From NCBI GenBank assembly GCA_030533445.1, contig CM060064.1:39959787-40023786 (forward strand): DNA of 64,000 nucleotides, given 5' to 3'. Origin of the DNA: Cyprinodon diabolis. Taxonomy: Eukaryota > Chordata > Actinopteri > Cyprinodontiformes > Cyprinodontidae. Of the stretch, positions 38,801-49,530 are shown in pieces. The first letter of the stretch is position 1, and every line of letters starts with the position of its first letter. A program made the position numbers and the translations under genes. The notes under the pieces are model-generated. The model saw only the letters and a list, made by a program, of their open reading frames with translations. It was not told where the DNA came from and did no database searches.

Positions 38801-41800
38801 TCATTTTTCACTGATGATTCAGACTGAGATGGCGGATCCCTGAGTTAAAAGGGATTCATCAGAAGCCATAAATACAAAGAGACAGAGACAGTTTGTCAAC
38901 AGTCGGTGAAGCTGCAGAACTAAAATGTTTGCCCCATATAAGAGACTGGAATCTGGCAGCTGTTTCAGGTTTGCTTACAACTGACTGACATCTGCTGTCA
39001 GCCAACACTTCATGTGACGCAGAGCCAAGCCCCTGGGGGCCAGGGCACATGGGCATCGCATGGCAGGCCTCAGGGGTTGTTCGCAGCCCTCGCTGGGGGC
39101 CTGACCTTTCCAGGTCATCGATTGGAGGTCAAAAAGACACTTCCTGAGGGGAGACCTTTGACGGTACAGGCAAAGCAGAGGCTTGTTTAGACCCTCTGGA
39201 GTCCAAACAACATCTTAGCCCACATGTCAAGACTAAAGTCATTGCTACGTTGATTAGCAACCACGACTAAATCTGTTTGAGATTCCCAGACTATGATAAC
39301 ATTACTCACAAACATTATAATTTCAAAATATTAGCCTAGAAAAAATGCAACAAAGACATAAATCACGTAGTGGAACACCTTTGGCTTCCACACAATTACT
39401 GATTATATTTTTGTGACCTAATATATTTCTTAACTGCTAAATTTGACTTTCTTAAACACAGGATGCAGCTGATAAACAGTGTGTAGCAACAGGTGGGGGA
39501 GGGGAGTGCTAAACAGTAATGTTCAGAAAACATTTTCTGGAATCTGATCAAAGAGATTTTTAGACACTTTAGCTTTTATCCAACACTAACTAACCTTTCA
39601 TTTTCAACACGCCACTTCGTTCTCCCACAAATGCCTCCACCTTAAGGTTTAAGGAGTCCAAACATCATGAAAAGGACAGATAAAAACTTAACTTTAAACT
39701 TTAAATTAGGAAACATAAGATGCCAGTTGAGCATTGCTCTGATAAAGTGGAAAAACAAAATAGCTCCACATGAGCTGTAAAGGCTTGAAAAAAATCGACA
39801 CAATTAAGAATGTTTGTCACTGTTACAGATTCAAAACTCTTTAAACCCGTGGTTTAATTAATAAAAACAATATATAAACAAAATTTATGAATAAAATTAC
39901 ATAGCAAAATAATATACATAATTGTTATAAAATGAAAAAGAAAAAAAAAATATTTGATGATTAAACAAAAAACTGACCTAATATCTAATTCTTGATCATT
40001 TAAAGAGACATTATGTAAATATTTGTAAATTAGCTTTTTTATCTGACTCTACGATGAAAACATAATTTTCCCTAAGACTGACTTAATTCCTGCTCTGTTT
40101 CTGCAGATGTGACATCAAGTATATCCATGCTAAAAGCATAGTAAACCACCTACAATACTAAACAATCGAAGGGTTATAATCGAGATGGATTTTGCGGATA
40201 CTCTAAGGTTTTATTGATCTTCGGCTATAAAATCTTGGTCTATTTTTTTATGCTTTTTGTCCATTTTAGCTGAGAAAGAAGAAGCTTTGGTCTTAATCCT
40301 TCACAGGTTTACTATTCAGCGTCACTCATCTGACAGTAGTGACGTTGTATCATTATTTATGTTGTCTGACATGATATTTTTGAGCAAAAACAATGTGTGT
40401 TCATATTGTATCAAACACCCTTTCAGTTAGTGGCTCCTATCTAATTTATCAGTTGTGCTTCACCCAAAATAAGAAGTGAATCATGTGACAAGGGGCAACT
40501 ACTTAAGCGAGTAGATCTTATCTATTACTACGATAAACGCAATGTCCTTTTTTAAGTTAGAAAAAAAAAAACATTTTGCAATTCAGCAGAAGCAAAAGTA
40601 TAGTTTTCATTTCTTTATTTCACACTGATTTAAAATTAAGTGCCTGAGTTACTCATTTAATGCGTAAAAGTCCCTAAGGAAACGTTTGACTTTAAGTGTC
40701 ACACCAGGTCCTAACATTGGCTTCACATGTGCAGCAGTGCAGCGTCTTAAATTAGAAATGGAAATGTCACAATAGATTTCGTCAGTTGGGTGCCAAGGTA
40801 CACAAATCAATAGCTAGGGCATTGCCTCTGACTAAAACAGAGACTTCCTTTTTAGTCCAGAATGTCATGCCCATCATGGCTTGATTGCTCTCATTATCTC
40901 CATATTGATTAATCAAGATGGAGGGCTGTTAAGAAGAGGTAGTTAGAGCAATTATCAGGTCTATTTTTAATGCAAATGTTTTTGTGCCATTGACTTAAAC
41001 ATTAAGTAGTCTTTGCTGTACAGCTAGTCGCATAATGATTGTGGAAAAAAAATATTCAAATTAAAAATCTCAGTTATCGTTCATATAGAGAAAACTTGTG
41101 CATTTTCTTTTTTTCTAAACACAGCCAAAGATCTGTTGGCCCAATGTGCTGTGAACTCTTAAGAACAAATTGTGAATTTTGGCAGAACAAGAGCCTACAT
41201 TTGGCAGATATTTCTCCAGTCCATTTATAAAAAAATACAGGTCTTTTGGCAACAGCAAAAACCCTTCCATTCCATTTTCACCTACTGTAGGTGCTCGCCT
41301 TTGCTGTTAAATGATGGAAGCTTAGATCTGCTGGTAACGTGTGGCCTCATTTTACACCTCCTCTACTCCTTCATTCCCTGCTAAGTTATGCTAATAGTAA
41401 GCATCTGTGTTGGAGTTTGAGACAAAGAAATGTCTCCTTATTCTCCTTCAGCCTTATGACACTTAATCTACACATGCTGCTTAATCGGTGGAGAGCAGAA
41501 AGTTGACATTGAGGAAAGCTGTCCCGGTTATTCATGGGAGGTTAGGACATGAAATTAGAGGTTAAAAAAACACCAACACAAAATTTTATATGCATTATGT
41601 AAGTTTAGTATCCAGTGTCAATGCAGATATTTTTTTTCTTTTTTAAGTCGTCCAGTTACGTTTTGCTTTACTGCAAAATGTATCCATTGTGATATAAATA
41701 TTTCTTGACAATACAATTAACGCTTTTTATAACTGTACTATAACAATTAAAGATTTTTGTACCTTAATAGTTCAATCACTTGACATATATTTATGGTTAA

Positions 41801-44800
41801 AGTTGATGCTTTATTGCCTTTTTCAGGCCCGACTCACCAAAGTTAGCGTAATTTGGGACAATCACACTGAATTGCTTCCTCGAAACAGCTTTAGAAACGC
41901 TGCAACCTTGTTTAAAGATAATAAAGTGACGTATACAGACTGCTATTTATCTCTTACCTTTTAACTGCTTTTTTATTCAACGTTCTTAATAAGTATTAAA
42001 AAAGCAATGTGTTTTAGAACACAACTTTGTTACTGTTAATGTTGGATTATAGAAAATATAAAATATGCTAATTAAATCAAAATGAAGATGGGGAAAGAAA
42101 AAAAACAACCATGCAAAAAAGTCTTTTGGTATATTTGGATAAGGTAGCAATCTAATAATGTCAATGAAAATATGATTTCTCCTATAGTTTCCTGTATTTA
42201 GCTCCTCTCCTACTACCACCTCCACCTCAGCGACCGTGCCTTCGTCTCTCAGATCGGTGAAACCCATATGGGAGCGCTGCCGGCTGGGATGCCTACTCAA
42301 GCGCCCAACCACAGTGCCCTCACCCTCCAGCCATCTGTTAGTGCCTCTCCAGTCTGCTGCAGGTTTGCCAACAGGACAATTCAGATGGTCAGCAGCCTCC
42401 TGCCATGATGACCACCCACCCCGGCTACCTCTGAAGGACAACGGGACAGTCTTAGTGACCTCTGGTTCTGGGCTTTTCTAAACATCACAGCTTCTTCACA
42501 GTGGAATTCATCACTGGCTTATTTAGACACACTATTTAGATTTATTTATTTTTTAAGTGAAGCTGCTTAATTCACAAATGCTGACCTGACTAGTAGTAAT
42601 TTGTGTGGGGGCAATCATAAATTACCATATAGCAATATAATCTGTTTTTCGCGATTTCTTTACATTTTTATGCAAATCATTATACAAAACAAAGTTTAAA
42701 GTGGCCATTTATTTAAATCTTAAATAAAGAACTTAACAAAAATATTTTCCAAATCTTTCTTACTGTTTATTTCCATTATGGTCCTACTTAACCATGATCT
42801 AAACCTTTGACCAGATGCTACATGTCTTCTGTCTGCTGCATGTTCATCTGACAGCATTCTAGCTTTTGTTCAGCTGTTGCACTTGAGGTTAAAGGGTGAT
42901 GAACCATGGCGTGGACACACACTTTTGTGTTTTTTCCTCACAGTTTCATGTGTATTTTGGCTCATCTGAAAGACATGTGCTCAATCCGAGTCCCACTGAG
43001 CTCCACTCACTCAATTTCTGTCCCCACCTTGGCTTTACTTCCTCCAGAGACAGACCGTGCCAAGTCACCAGCCACCATGTGCAACCGATGTTCACAACCA
43101 GGTAACATATATAACATCCTCTATTCTCCTTAAGACTGCATATGAGAACCAAGCTCTGCTCAGACATTAACAACATTTCTGCCCTATTATTAGAAACATA
43201 AATGTAATACTGTGTTGGATAAATTATGTAAACAGGAAAAAAAAAAGGGTAACGGCTGTCTTTATTCGGTTGAAGAGAGCGAGTGGGTGTGCAACACAAA
43301 CCGACCCTCCACTAAAAAAGATAAATGTAGAAACTAATTTTACACTGCCTGATTTAGAAAATGTAACCACACTGGATGGTTTATGCAGAAGCCCTTTGAG
43401 GAAAGGTTACAGTGGGAGATTTAAAAAACAGAAATCATCACTTAAAAGGCGTTCAGACCAGTTGGAGATAAAAATATCAGCTAAAAAAGTCTGCTTCGGT
43501 ATTTTGATGTTTTCCTTATGCAAATAAATAACAGCAGCAAGGAGAGGCTCACGAGGACTAAGACAGCGAGGTAAACAAATCATGATAAACTGGTTTCCAT
43601 ACACCTGTCTGTAGACCTGCAAGGCTGCAGCAGATCTCCATAGATTGATTGTATTTAAAAGCAAAAGTGAAGAGAGACAACGCCAATGCCAAGTAGAGAC
43701 AGATTTTAACAGACGTTAAAAGTCACAAAAAGACAAAGCATTGAGGTCTTTTACTTACAGTTTTCTGTCTGGAAGTCTGGAACAAACTGCTCATCATTGT
43801 CTGGAACTTGAGCTGAAGAAACAAACGGAAAACAAGAAGCAGAGAGATTTTTCGTTCAGTCTGATACACCAATCTGTACAGAAACAAATATTTTTGGTTT
43901 CGGTTCATTTTATCCTCGCATGTTGTGCATGTGTGTCTCCACTTCATGAGTTTTTTTTTTTCTTAAAAAAAAGAAGTAACAGCTGGTTGCCTGAATTCTT
44001 ATAGAATTTTATTTTCTTTGCACATTTTTTAACTAAATGTTTTTATCTTTTCAAGATACATTTTCAACCCTGTTGACAGTTTCTTTTTTTTTTAAACTGT
44101 GTCTAAATCCTCATAAATCCACATTTAATCTTTTTTTTTTTTCAAGAAGTAACTTCCGACTCACCGAAAAACCAAAATGAAATTATTTAATTGCAGTTTT
44201 ATTTATTTTTGCCATAAAAAATGTTTAGAGAATAGTAAAAGAATATGGTTTTATCAAAATCCAAGAATATATTTTGACGTTTTTTTTTTTTTCTTAAAAA
44301 TTCAGTATTTATTATAATACAATAATTGAAATATTTGTTTACCAGTTTCTAGAAGTTCAATTTTACTTAATAACAGAATCTGATTTTCTTCTAAAATATT
44401 ATAATTTAAATTATTATTATTATTTTTTAAAGATGTGCCTTTTTTAAAGAAATTATTTTAAAAGTAATTTTTCCAAACTTCTGTGTAAATTTTGTTGATT
44501 ATTAAATCTAACCTACTAATACATTCTTACGATAGGATTTTGACTTTTTTTTACATCTGGCTCATTCTCAACCTCCTGATTCCTCTTCCAGAGGACACCC
44601 CGTCCATTGACTGCCCCATATCCTCGGGTTTTTACCGTTTGCTAGCAGCCAATCACCCATTGTTAACAGTATCTAATTGGCTTCCTCCCTACTGGTGAAT
44701 CCACCTGTACCTACCGAGTTAGGTCTGTTCCAAACCACCGAATGCCTCACCTGCACTTCAAACCCCCCCCCCTGCACCCGGACTAATACTAAAATAATGA

Positions 44801-47800
44801 AGCCTGCTCCACTCAAGGTCCAATTAGGCATGCACATACCTATCTCCAGCGTATTTACACTCTGTGACAGCTTCTCTACATCCCTCAAGTTGGACTCTCC
44901 ACAGCAAAAAAAACATAATAAATGTGTCATTAGCACTTCTATTTATACACACAAAGAGGTGAATCCTCATTATCACAAGACCAATAACTTGTCTTGACAT
45001 GTCTAGAGGTCTTCTGAATAAAAATGAAAGATTTCTAGACTTTTATCACTCTTGATTTGGTCAGGGTTGTGTTTTTTCCTCTCATCAGAGGTGCGAATCA
45101 AAGACAGTAAACAATTAACGGATAAAGATAACAAATTGCTCCACAAATTTAAAAATAAAGGAAAAAAATGATGGATGGAGAAAAATCTTTGTCTCCTTTC
45201 TTAAAAAAAAAATATAACCTATTCAGTCAAACGGTTTTCAGTTTGATTATTTAAACGCCAATACTCTCAAACCAGCATCAAATAACACATTAATCAAAAG
45301 CTTTAGGGCTTAGAAGAAGACTTGAGACACAGATTAAAGAATCTAAAACCACATAAAAAAGGGCAAAAGCAGGTGGTGCTGTCTCCGGTTTTAAAGGAAG
45401 TACAGGATGGGTGAGTCAGCGGCCCCAGTCTGTGAATGGGCCAGCTGATCCTTGCAACAAACTCCCGGGGAGAACTGCAGAGCTGGAAATCTGCCGCCAT
45501 TCACAAAACCAAATCGCCACAGAGCAAGAAAAGGGCTACAAATTTCTAAAAAAGTGAATCCTCAAACAATTTTTAGAGTTTTTAAACATAGGGAGAATTA
45601 ACTTAAACTTTTTTTAGTTAGAAGAATCTTTTAGAATTTGAAACTGTAAAATGTACTTTTTGATATAATTATTTCTTTCTAATAAAAGGCACCTAAATGT
45701 GTTAAAGAGGCCGTCTACAATAGTTTGGACCAGGTGGGGTGGGGGGTGGGGATAAGACATTTAGCCGTCATTTGACAAACCTTCAACATCTCCGTCTTTG
45801 GAGTCGGAAATTTAACCCGTCTCACATAATTCTTCCTCTTCGTCCAATTACCTGAACCAATAAATCTCAGAAATGAGAAGGTATTCCTTTTCATCTTAAT
45901 GGACAGGAAGTCATTCATTAAATCCACAATCTTGAATCGTACATCATCACATTGATCCATGACAGGCAGAACTGTAATCCTTAAAAGAGGAATCCCACCA
46001 GCCGCTGTCTCCTTTTTCATCACTTTAGATACTAAAATATTTAAAACACTTCTTTTACATTTTTACTCATAACACCTTATTGCGCTTCACCGCCGTTCAG
46101 AGTTGTTCAAATATTCCCTGATCTGTAACAAAAGAATATTTCCCATTTTTTAAAAGATTCAGACTGCTCTGGCGGTGAGTGATTTGGAATGTGTTGAAGA
46201 ATAGATGGTGTCCATAAATGATTGAGTCCCTTTTGTCAGGAGACGAAAACTGTCCCGAAACAAAGCTTTGAGGTTAACTTGGTATTTTATAAAGTTCAGA
46301 TATACAAATACAATTACATCCACGTAACTTTAAAAAATATCAAAGCTAAAGGCATATTTAAATAGTAAGTTTAGTATATAACATTCTATATTAACATGTT
46401 ATATACATATGTTATACATGTTATATAGTCTTAATCACTTGAAATTAATTTAAACCTCAGAAACATTTTTAAAATTGAACGTTTCTTTTGTAATTTTTAA
46501 ATAACATTTTTAAGTTACAAATATGCATATTAATGTATTTTAACTTTGAATGCGATAAATTACATAGTATGACACAATCTAAAAAAAAATATATTTTTTT
46601 ATGTACTGTAGGAGAAATAGAAGAACAGCTTAAATTTTTTAATAAAAATGTTTTGCCATTTTATTTTTTTACAAAAAAACTGTTGGCTTTAGCCAAGAAC
46701 TAAAACTCTCATACTACAAATAATTTTTACAGTTTAAGTTGTAAAAACCAAACTTTGTCTTAAACTTTTGCATTACATGGTAGAGTAAAGGAAGTTGCAT
46801 TAAAGAGGAGAGAGAAAAACTAACATTAAACACTGGGAGAAAGAAATTTTTACCAAAAGTTCTGTGCTGCAGACACGATGGAAAGAGGACGCTCGCGCTT
46901 AAATCCTGAAGCATCCCGTCTCAGTTAGACCACAGTGAGCAAGTCTTGCCATCAGAAAAAAAGTATTCAAAAAGAAAAGAAATGGGTGGAAGTAAAAAGC
47001 ATAAAAACTTGTCGTTTCTCAGCGAGATTGGTTTGTTTTGGAAGTTTTCAAGAAAAAAAAAATTATAGATCCATTTTTTTTTCCACCAAGAAATGAAATT
47101 CAAGAAGACAAGGTGATAGTAAAGTACAGCTGTAGAAGATAAAGAGACAAGTGCTGAGAGGAAGCAACCGGGAGAGAAGAGGGGAGGGCAGATGAGAGAG
47201 AGAGAAAGGGTTGAGAGAGAAAGAGAGAGAAGGAGAGAGTTGGTGGGCTGCAGCGGAGCTCTGGTGGCGGCTGGCGCGCAGCGTGTTGGCTGCTGCCAAA
47301 AACAGGAGCGACAGTGAGCGTCGGAGAGCCTTCTCCTGGTAATCTGTGATGACACTCTCTGGCTAGAGCCTCCTTGGTCTCCCTCAAGACCCCTCGCTCA
47401 CAGTCTCTAATGTATGCATGACACACAAGGTGCCTCTTCCACACAGGCTTTTAATTGGACTGCAACGCAAAGCATGTAACTCCAAGCTGCTTTCCTCCCC
47501 CTTATCACCACCACCACTGCACAACCTCTCCCATTCTCTTAACCATCGTTCATTCTTTTACTTGAGATTAAAAAAAAATCTCACCTTCTGCCAACCAAGT
47601 CTCCTGCAGCTGACTGAGGTCCTGGAAGAGCTCTGAGAGGAGAAATGGTAAAAATAATTACAAAAGAAAAACATTCAAAGCCAAAGAGAAGAGTCAGAAA
47701 CAACTTGGTTCATTATGACTGGCTGATATACTGCTATAGCTCCGAGAGTGCTGCTAATAACAAGTCAATTTGTGTCTCTGACCACTGACAGAGGCTTGTG

Positions 47801-48963
47801 AGGATCATCACAGGCCGCTGTGCTGTAATTGAGATTCTGTAGTTAGCAGTGCAGGTGGCCACAAGCCAATTGAATTTTGCTAAATGTTTAGAAGCCGTGA
47901 AATTAACTTCTCCCTCCGTCCTGCACCTACCTTCAGTGTCCAGAGCCAGGTCGGACTTAATGAATTTTCTTTTTCTTTCGTTTGCTGGACTTCCATAGCT
48001 CGATGTCTTCCTTTGCAGCTTCTGGGGGGAAAAAAATATTGTTCTTTCTATTCTGTGCAAAACCACAGGCTCTATCACCAGTGGAGCTGAATAGGCAATT
48101 CATTGCAGCTCCACTTACTTCTAAAGCTGACAAATGAGGGAAGAAAAAAAAAAATCACAATTGTTTATATTTTGACCATTCCTGAAATCCCATGATTATC
48201 ATTGCTTAGTGGGATTGAAAGGATAACATTTACTGCACTTTACCATTATGATATTCTGATATCACTTATAGTGATGTATTATAATTTGCTAACTTTCCCT
48301 CCTAAACAAATGGGCTGAATTTAATTTGTATATTTCTATGTCTAAGTGCAAATCTATGAAATATTTTCTAAGATTACAATGAAAATGCAGTAAGAAAGTG
48401 TCGCATTGATTAGATTGAAACAATGCTGCAGTGACCAATACAGTCTCCCCATAACAGTGCATTGTAAAAATAAAAACTGTTTATTATAGAAAAACCCAAT
48501 CCATCCTTACATTTCTATGTAAATAAGAACTATTTCTTCCAGTTTTAGATTCATACTTTTAAGGTGACAAGAAATGTGTGGAAATAATTTGTTTTTTTAA
48601 TTATTATTGTTGTTGATTGTCGTTTTTCTTAGATGAAGTGCAGCTGAAATTCTAACTGAAATAAAAACCTGCTTGTTTCCATAAGCATAGATAGTATATA
48701 ACTTTATTTTGTTAAGAAATAAAAGTTTTAAAAGAAAGTTTAATCCATGATAGATTACACAGCAATCAAAAAGAAATCAAAAGATCATAAATTCAATGTA
48801 AACTTTAAAAGACAGATTCAAATAATAAGTCAAGGTTGCGTTAATTAACTGTTTGAAATAGTAGACAAATGAAAATCCTTTTATATTTACTTTTTTAGGT
48901 GAGGTTGTGATTACTTACTATGGAGTTACAATAAGGCACCTGCTGGTCATGATTTCCATCCAT
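27366..48963 (-). CDS. etv1: etv1 (ER81), PEA3-family ETS transcription factor, complete, 12 coding exons
   Basis: Joined coding exons (high to low): 48919-48963, 47931-48021, 47585-47632, 43759-43812, 37877-38006, 36733-36921, 35574-35821, 31397-31465, 31232-31300, 30974-31143, 29085-29186 and 27366-27587. They total 1437 nt, giving 478 residues; human ETV1 has 477. Every junction has GT/AG and matching phase. Domains: acidic activation region at residues about 40-80 ([17 protein letters not shown]) with two VPD motifs (64-66 and 72-74) of the kind bound by the COP1 ubiquitin ligase; S/T-P-rich exon 6; RRQLSDP (Ser192) and HRQLSEP (Ser217), matching known kinase sites; sumoylation-type motifs IKRE (89-92), IKQE (257-260) and IKQE (317-320); ETS DNA-binding domain about 335-417 ([12 protein letters not shown], recognition helix region [18 protein letters not shown]). 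It is a nuclear activator downstream of FGF/MAPK signalling that binds GGAA sites. ETV1 is chosen over ETV4/ETV5 because the C-terminus ends EGYVY and because dgkb is the neighbour. Confidence 0.96.
28190..28262. repeat. Short LINE-tail-like sequence
   Basis: aaaatacttaattaatccca followed by cagggcaatta resembles the 3' end of Rex1-like LINEs (tactttattaatcccxxxxggaaatt). A related tail is at 51211-51257. Short and low confidence. Confidence 0.3.
28363..28745 (+). pseudogene. Tc1-like transposase fossil in the last etv1 intron
   Basis: After a 21-base T run, the sequence atggttaagtatggtgaagg, then catgctgtgggcctatttta, matches the common MVKxGGGSxMLWG block of Tc1-like transposases, and [13 protein letters not shown] (about 28630-28670) matches the catalytic-Glu block (LNPIENLWDV). 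The intervening frame is decayed. No terminal repeats were found. Confidence 0.5.
29085..29186 (-). CDS. etv1: etv1 coding exon 11 (ETS recognition helix)
   Basis: 102 nt, 34 codons, phase 0 at both ends, [19 protein letters not shown] through EKGIMQK. It includes the two Arg of the recognition helix (SRSLRYYY) that contact GGAA. Acceptor tttgttaag, donor gtaaaa. Confidence 0.97.
29187..30973 (-). other. etv1: etv1 intron
   Basis: Intron of 1.8 kb with no further exon or repeat ends identified. A C-rich stretch is at 29760-29810. Confidence 0.8.
30974..31143 (-). CDS. etv1: etv1 coding exon 10 (ETS domain, first part)
   Basis: 170 nt encoding [19 protein letters not shown], then the ETS start [15 protein letters not shown] and [17 protein letters not shown]. 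The usual family sequence IKQEP is IKQEA here; the core psi-K-x-E is kept. Confidence 0.97.
31232..31300 (-). CDS. etv1: etv1 coding exon 9
   Basis: 69 nt encoding [20 protein letters not shown], then VE. Acceptor cttttttaag, donor gtgagt. Confidence 0.94.
31397..31465 (-). CDS. etv1: etv1 coding exon 8
   Basis: 69 nt encoding [20 protein letters not shown], then RTE. Its length is a multiple of three and the phase is the same at both ends (as in the next exon), so skipping would keep frame. Confidence 0.94.
32535..32628. repeat. (TA)n / (CTAT)n compound microsatellite
   Basis: TA units, then ctat units, then TA units, left of the 52-bp inverted repeat. Confidence 0.95.
32629..32790. repeat. 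Perfect 52-bp inverted repeat inside the hAT MITE
   Basis: 32629-32680 and 32739-32790 are exact reverse complements (ttataagtgtcagaaatgga ... on the left arm) with a 58-base spacer that contains tatcgatatc. The outer sides are both (TA)n tracts (about 32591-32628 and 32789-32877), so the pairing region can extend much further. Confidence 0.95.
32789..32877. repeat. (TA)n microsatellite
   Basis: About 44 TA units, right of the 52-bp inverted repeat. Confidence 0.95.
35574..35821 (-). CDS. etv1: etv1 coding exon 7
   Basis: 248 nt encoding FRRQLSDPC through [12 protein letters not shown]. It carries the two Q-L-S-[DE]-P phosphosite motifs and an IKQEP sumoylation motif. Acceptor cccttcag, donor gtgaga. 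Confidence 0.95.
35822..36732 (-). other. etv1: etv1 intron
   Basis: 0.9 kb intron. Open frames on either strand show no domain. Confidence 0.85.
36733..36921 (-). CDS. etv1: etv1 coding exon 6
   Basis: 189 nt encoding [19 protein letters not shown] through DSAYSMDH. Rich in Ser/Thr-Pro, candidate MAP-kinase sites. Acceptor ttgctgtag, donor gtactg. Confidence 0.95.
36922..37876 (-). other. etv1: etv1 intron
   Basis: 1.0 kb AT-rich intron. Nothing else seen. Confidence 0.85.
37877..38006 (-). CDS. etv1: etv1 coding exon 5
   Basis: 130 nt encoding [17 protein letters not shown] through YGEKCPYSI. Acceptor gacacag, donor gtggct. It contains the IKRE sumoylation-type motif. Confidence 0.95.
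38460..38860. promoter_or_regulatory. Candidate intronic conserved non-coding element
   Basis: It is more GC-rich and less repetitive than the rest of the intron. It includes homeodomain-like sites (gtcctgattaacatcccatc; cgctaatctaattgactgc) and ends near atggcggatccc. The function is inferred only from composition and its position in a developmental regulator. Confidence 0.3.
42180..42480. other. GC-rich island in an etv1 intron, unassigned
   Basis: A sharp rise in GC and CpG inside an AT-rich intron. One plus-strand frame reads [20 protein letters not shown], then [13 protein letters not shown], and a shifted frame reads [13 protein letters not shown]; this looks like a fragment of a Pro/Gln-rich protein with a frame break. 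It could be a piece of a processed pseudogene or transposon gene. I do not recognise the parent. Confidence 0.3.
43270..43527 (+). other. Open frame with a TQT motif, unassigned
   Basis: An 85-codon frame on the strand opposite etv1 begins [17 protein letters not shown] and has a basic middle ([19 protein letters not shown]). It has no intron signals and overlaps no known exon. CATQTDPP contains a TQT core like dynein-light-chain ligands, and similar strings occur in transposon-derived THAP-type proteins, so a transposon fragment is possible. It may also be chance. Confidence 0.2.
43759..43812 (-). CDS. etv1: etv1 coding exon 4
   Basis: 54 nt encoding [18 protein letters not shown]. Acceptor tttcttcag, donor gtaagt. 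It holds both VPD motifs. It is isolated between introns of about 3.8 and 5.8 kb, so similarity-free gene finders could miss it. Confidence 0.94.
43813..47584 (-). other. etv1: etv1 intron (3.8 kb)
   Basis: AT-rich with many A/T runs. A repeat-free, C-rich stretch is at 44580-44900. No exon was found. Confidence 0.8.
47585..47632 (-). CDS. etv1: etv1 coding exon 3 (acidic activation domain)
   Basis: 48 nt encoding [16 protein letters not shown], the core of the N-terminal activation domain. Acceptor ctctcag, donor gtgaga. Confidence 0.95.
47633..47930 (-). other. etv1: etv1 intron, 298 bp
   Basis: Short intron with donor gtaggt and acceptor ctctcag. Confidence 0.9.
47931..48021 (-). CDS. 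etv1: etv1 coding exon 2
   Basis: 91 nt, phase 0 start after a ttcccccccag-type acceptor. It encodes residues 16-45 ([10 protein letters not shown]..., then [16 protein letters not shown]). The basic RKRKF block is conserved in ETV1/ETV5. Confidence 0.93.
48022..48918 (-). other. etv1: etv1 intron, 0.9 kb
   Basis: Follows the start-codon exon. Nothing else seen. Confidence 0.9.
48919..48963 (-). CDS. etv1: etv1 coding exon 1 (start codon)
   Basis: It codes [15 protein letters not shown] and then the donor GTAAGT. The ATG context is gaaaATGg, with A at -3 and G at +4, which is strong. MDG-x-x-DQQVPY is the conserved PEA3-family N-terminus. The exon continues upstream as 5' UTR, probably to 49008, after an acceptor tttttaag. 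Confidence 0.93.
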
Positions 48964-49008
48964 TTTCCAAGACCTCCAGTCTTTATCCTGTCCCTCTCCT
49001 TTCAGGGG
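48964..49008 (-). other. etv1: etv1 5' UTR part of the start-codon exon (in-frame and open)
   Basis: 45 nt between a likely acceptor (tttttaag, AG at 49009-49010) and the ATG. It is in frame with etv1 and has no stop (PLKGEGQDKDWRSWK). See the finding on the N-terminal extension. Confidence 0.55.
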
Positions 49009-49239
49009 CTTAAAAACGAGAGCATAGGAACCAAAAGAAATATATTATGAATTACATTAACTCTACTCTAAAACGCAGTTTCCTACACGATGTAATACAG
49101 TAACAAACTAAAGTTGCCAGACAACAAACAGCGCGTTAAAATGAGCGCACGGAGCTATAGAGGGCGCACCAAAATGCCTCCTAATTCAATATAAACTTCA
49201 GTGAATGGGAGGTGAAGAAGGACAAGGGGTGGGGGGTGG

Positions 49240-49530
49240 TAATATGCACCCACCTGGCGCCTTCGCGTCTTTTTCATCCAGGCACAGAAAGCCACGGAGC
49301 CTGCACCGGTCCCGGCTGCTGTCTGCGCGTCTCCCCGCTCTCTGTGCTGATTCTGGGCGGCTTGGCATCGCCTCCCGGGGCCTCCCATGGAAACAAGCGG
49401 CGCTCTGCTTCCTATTGGTTGTCAATGCCTTTCAGTGGATCAGATAGCTGCGGGCAGTCAATCACGCCCGGATGCAGGCGGTGCGCACGGGTAGGCTCAG
49501 TATCAGTGAGTATGGCCTCTTAAATGATCT
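49240..49530 (-). promoter_or_regulatory. etv1: CpG-rich promoter region of etv1
   Basis: A local CpG island around the leader exon. A minus-strand CCAAT box lies at 49414-49418 (attgg on the plus strand). There is no clear TATA box. The position fits a housekeeping-style promoter of a developmental regulator. Confidence 0.55.
49254..49420 (-). other. etv1: Probable etv1 leader exon
   Basis: It ends at a strong donor CGCCAG|GTGGGT (GT at 49252-49253). It is GC/CpG-rich, unlike its surroundings. On the minus strand it carries an ATG at 49275-49277 (MKKTRRRQ, then the donor, phase 0) and another in-frame ATG at 49386-49388. Its 5' limit is not known; an in-frame stop lies just upstream at about 49423. 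Confidence 0.6.

Larger units (their letters stand above)
38007..43758 (-). other. etv1: Large etv1 intron (5.8 kb)
   Basis: It contains a GC-richer unique stretch at 38460-38860, a possible continuation at 39000-39200, a GC-rich stretch at 42180-42480, and an odd open frame at 43270-43527. No exon of etv1 is missing here: the flanking exons join in phase. Confidence 0.8.

Noticed and set aside
41986..42441. 151-codon minus-strand frame as an extra etv1 exon
   Set aside because: The etv1 exons on both sides already join in phase and match the family length; the frame lacks suitable splice sites and similarity.
46921..47444. Ser/Leu-rich open frames on the minus strand
   Set aside because: They translate a purine-rich gagaga tract inside an etv1 intron; no exon match.
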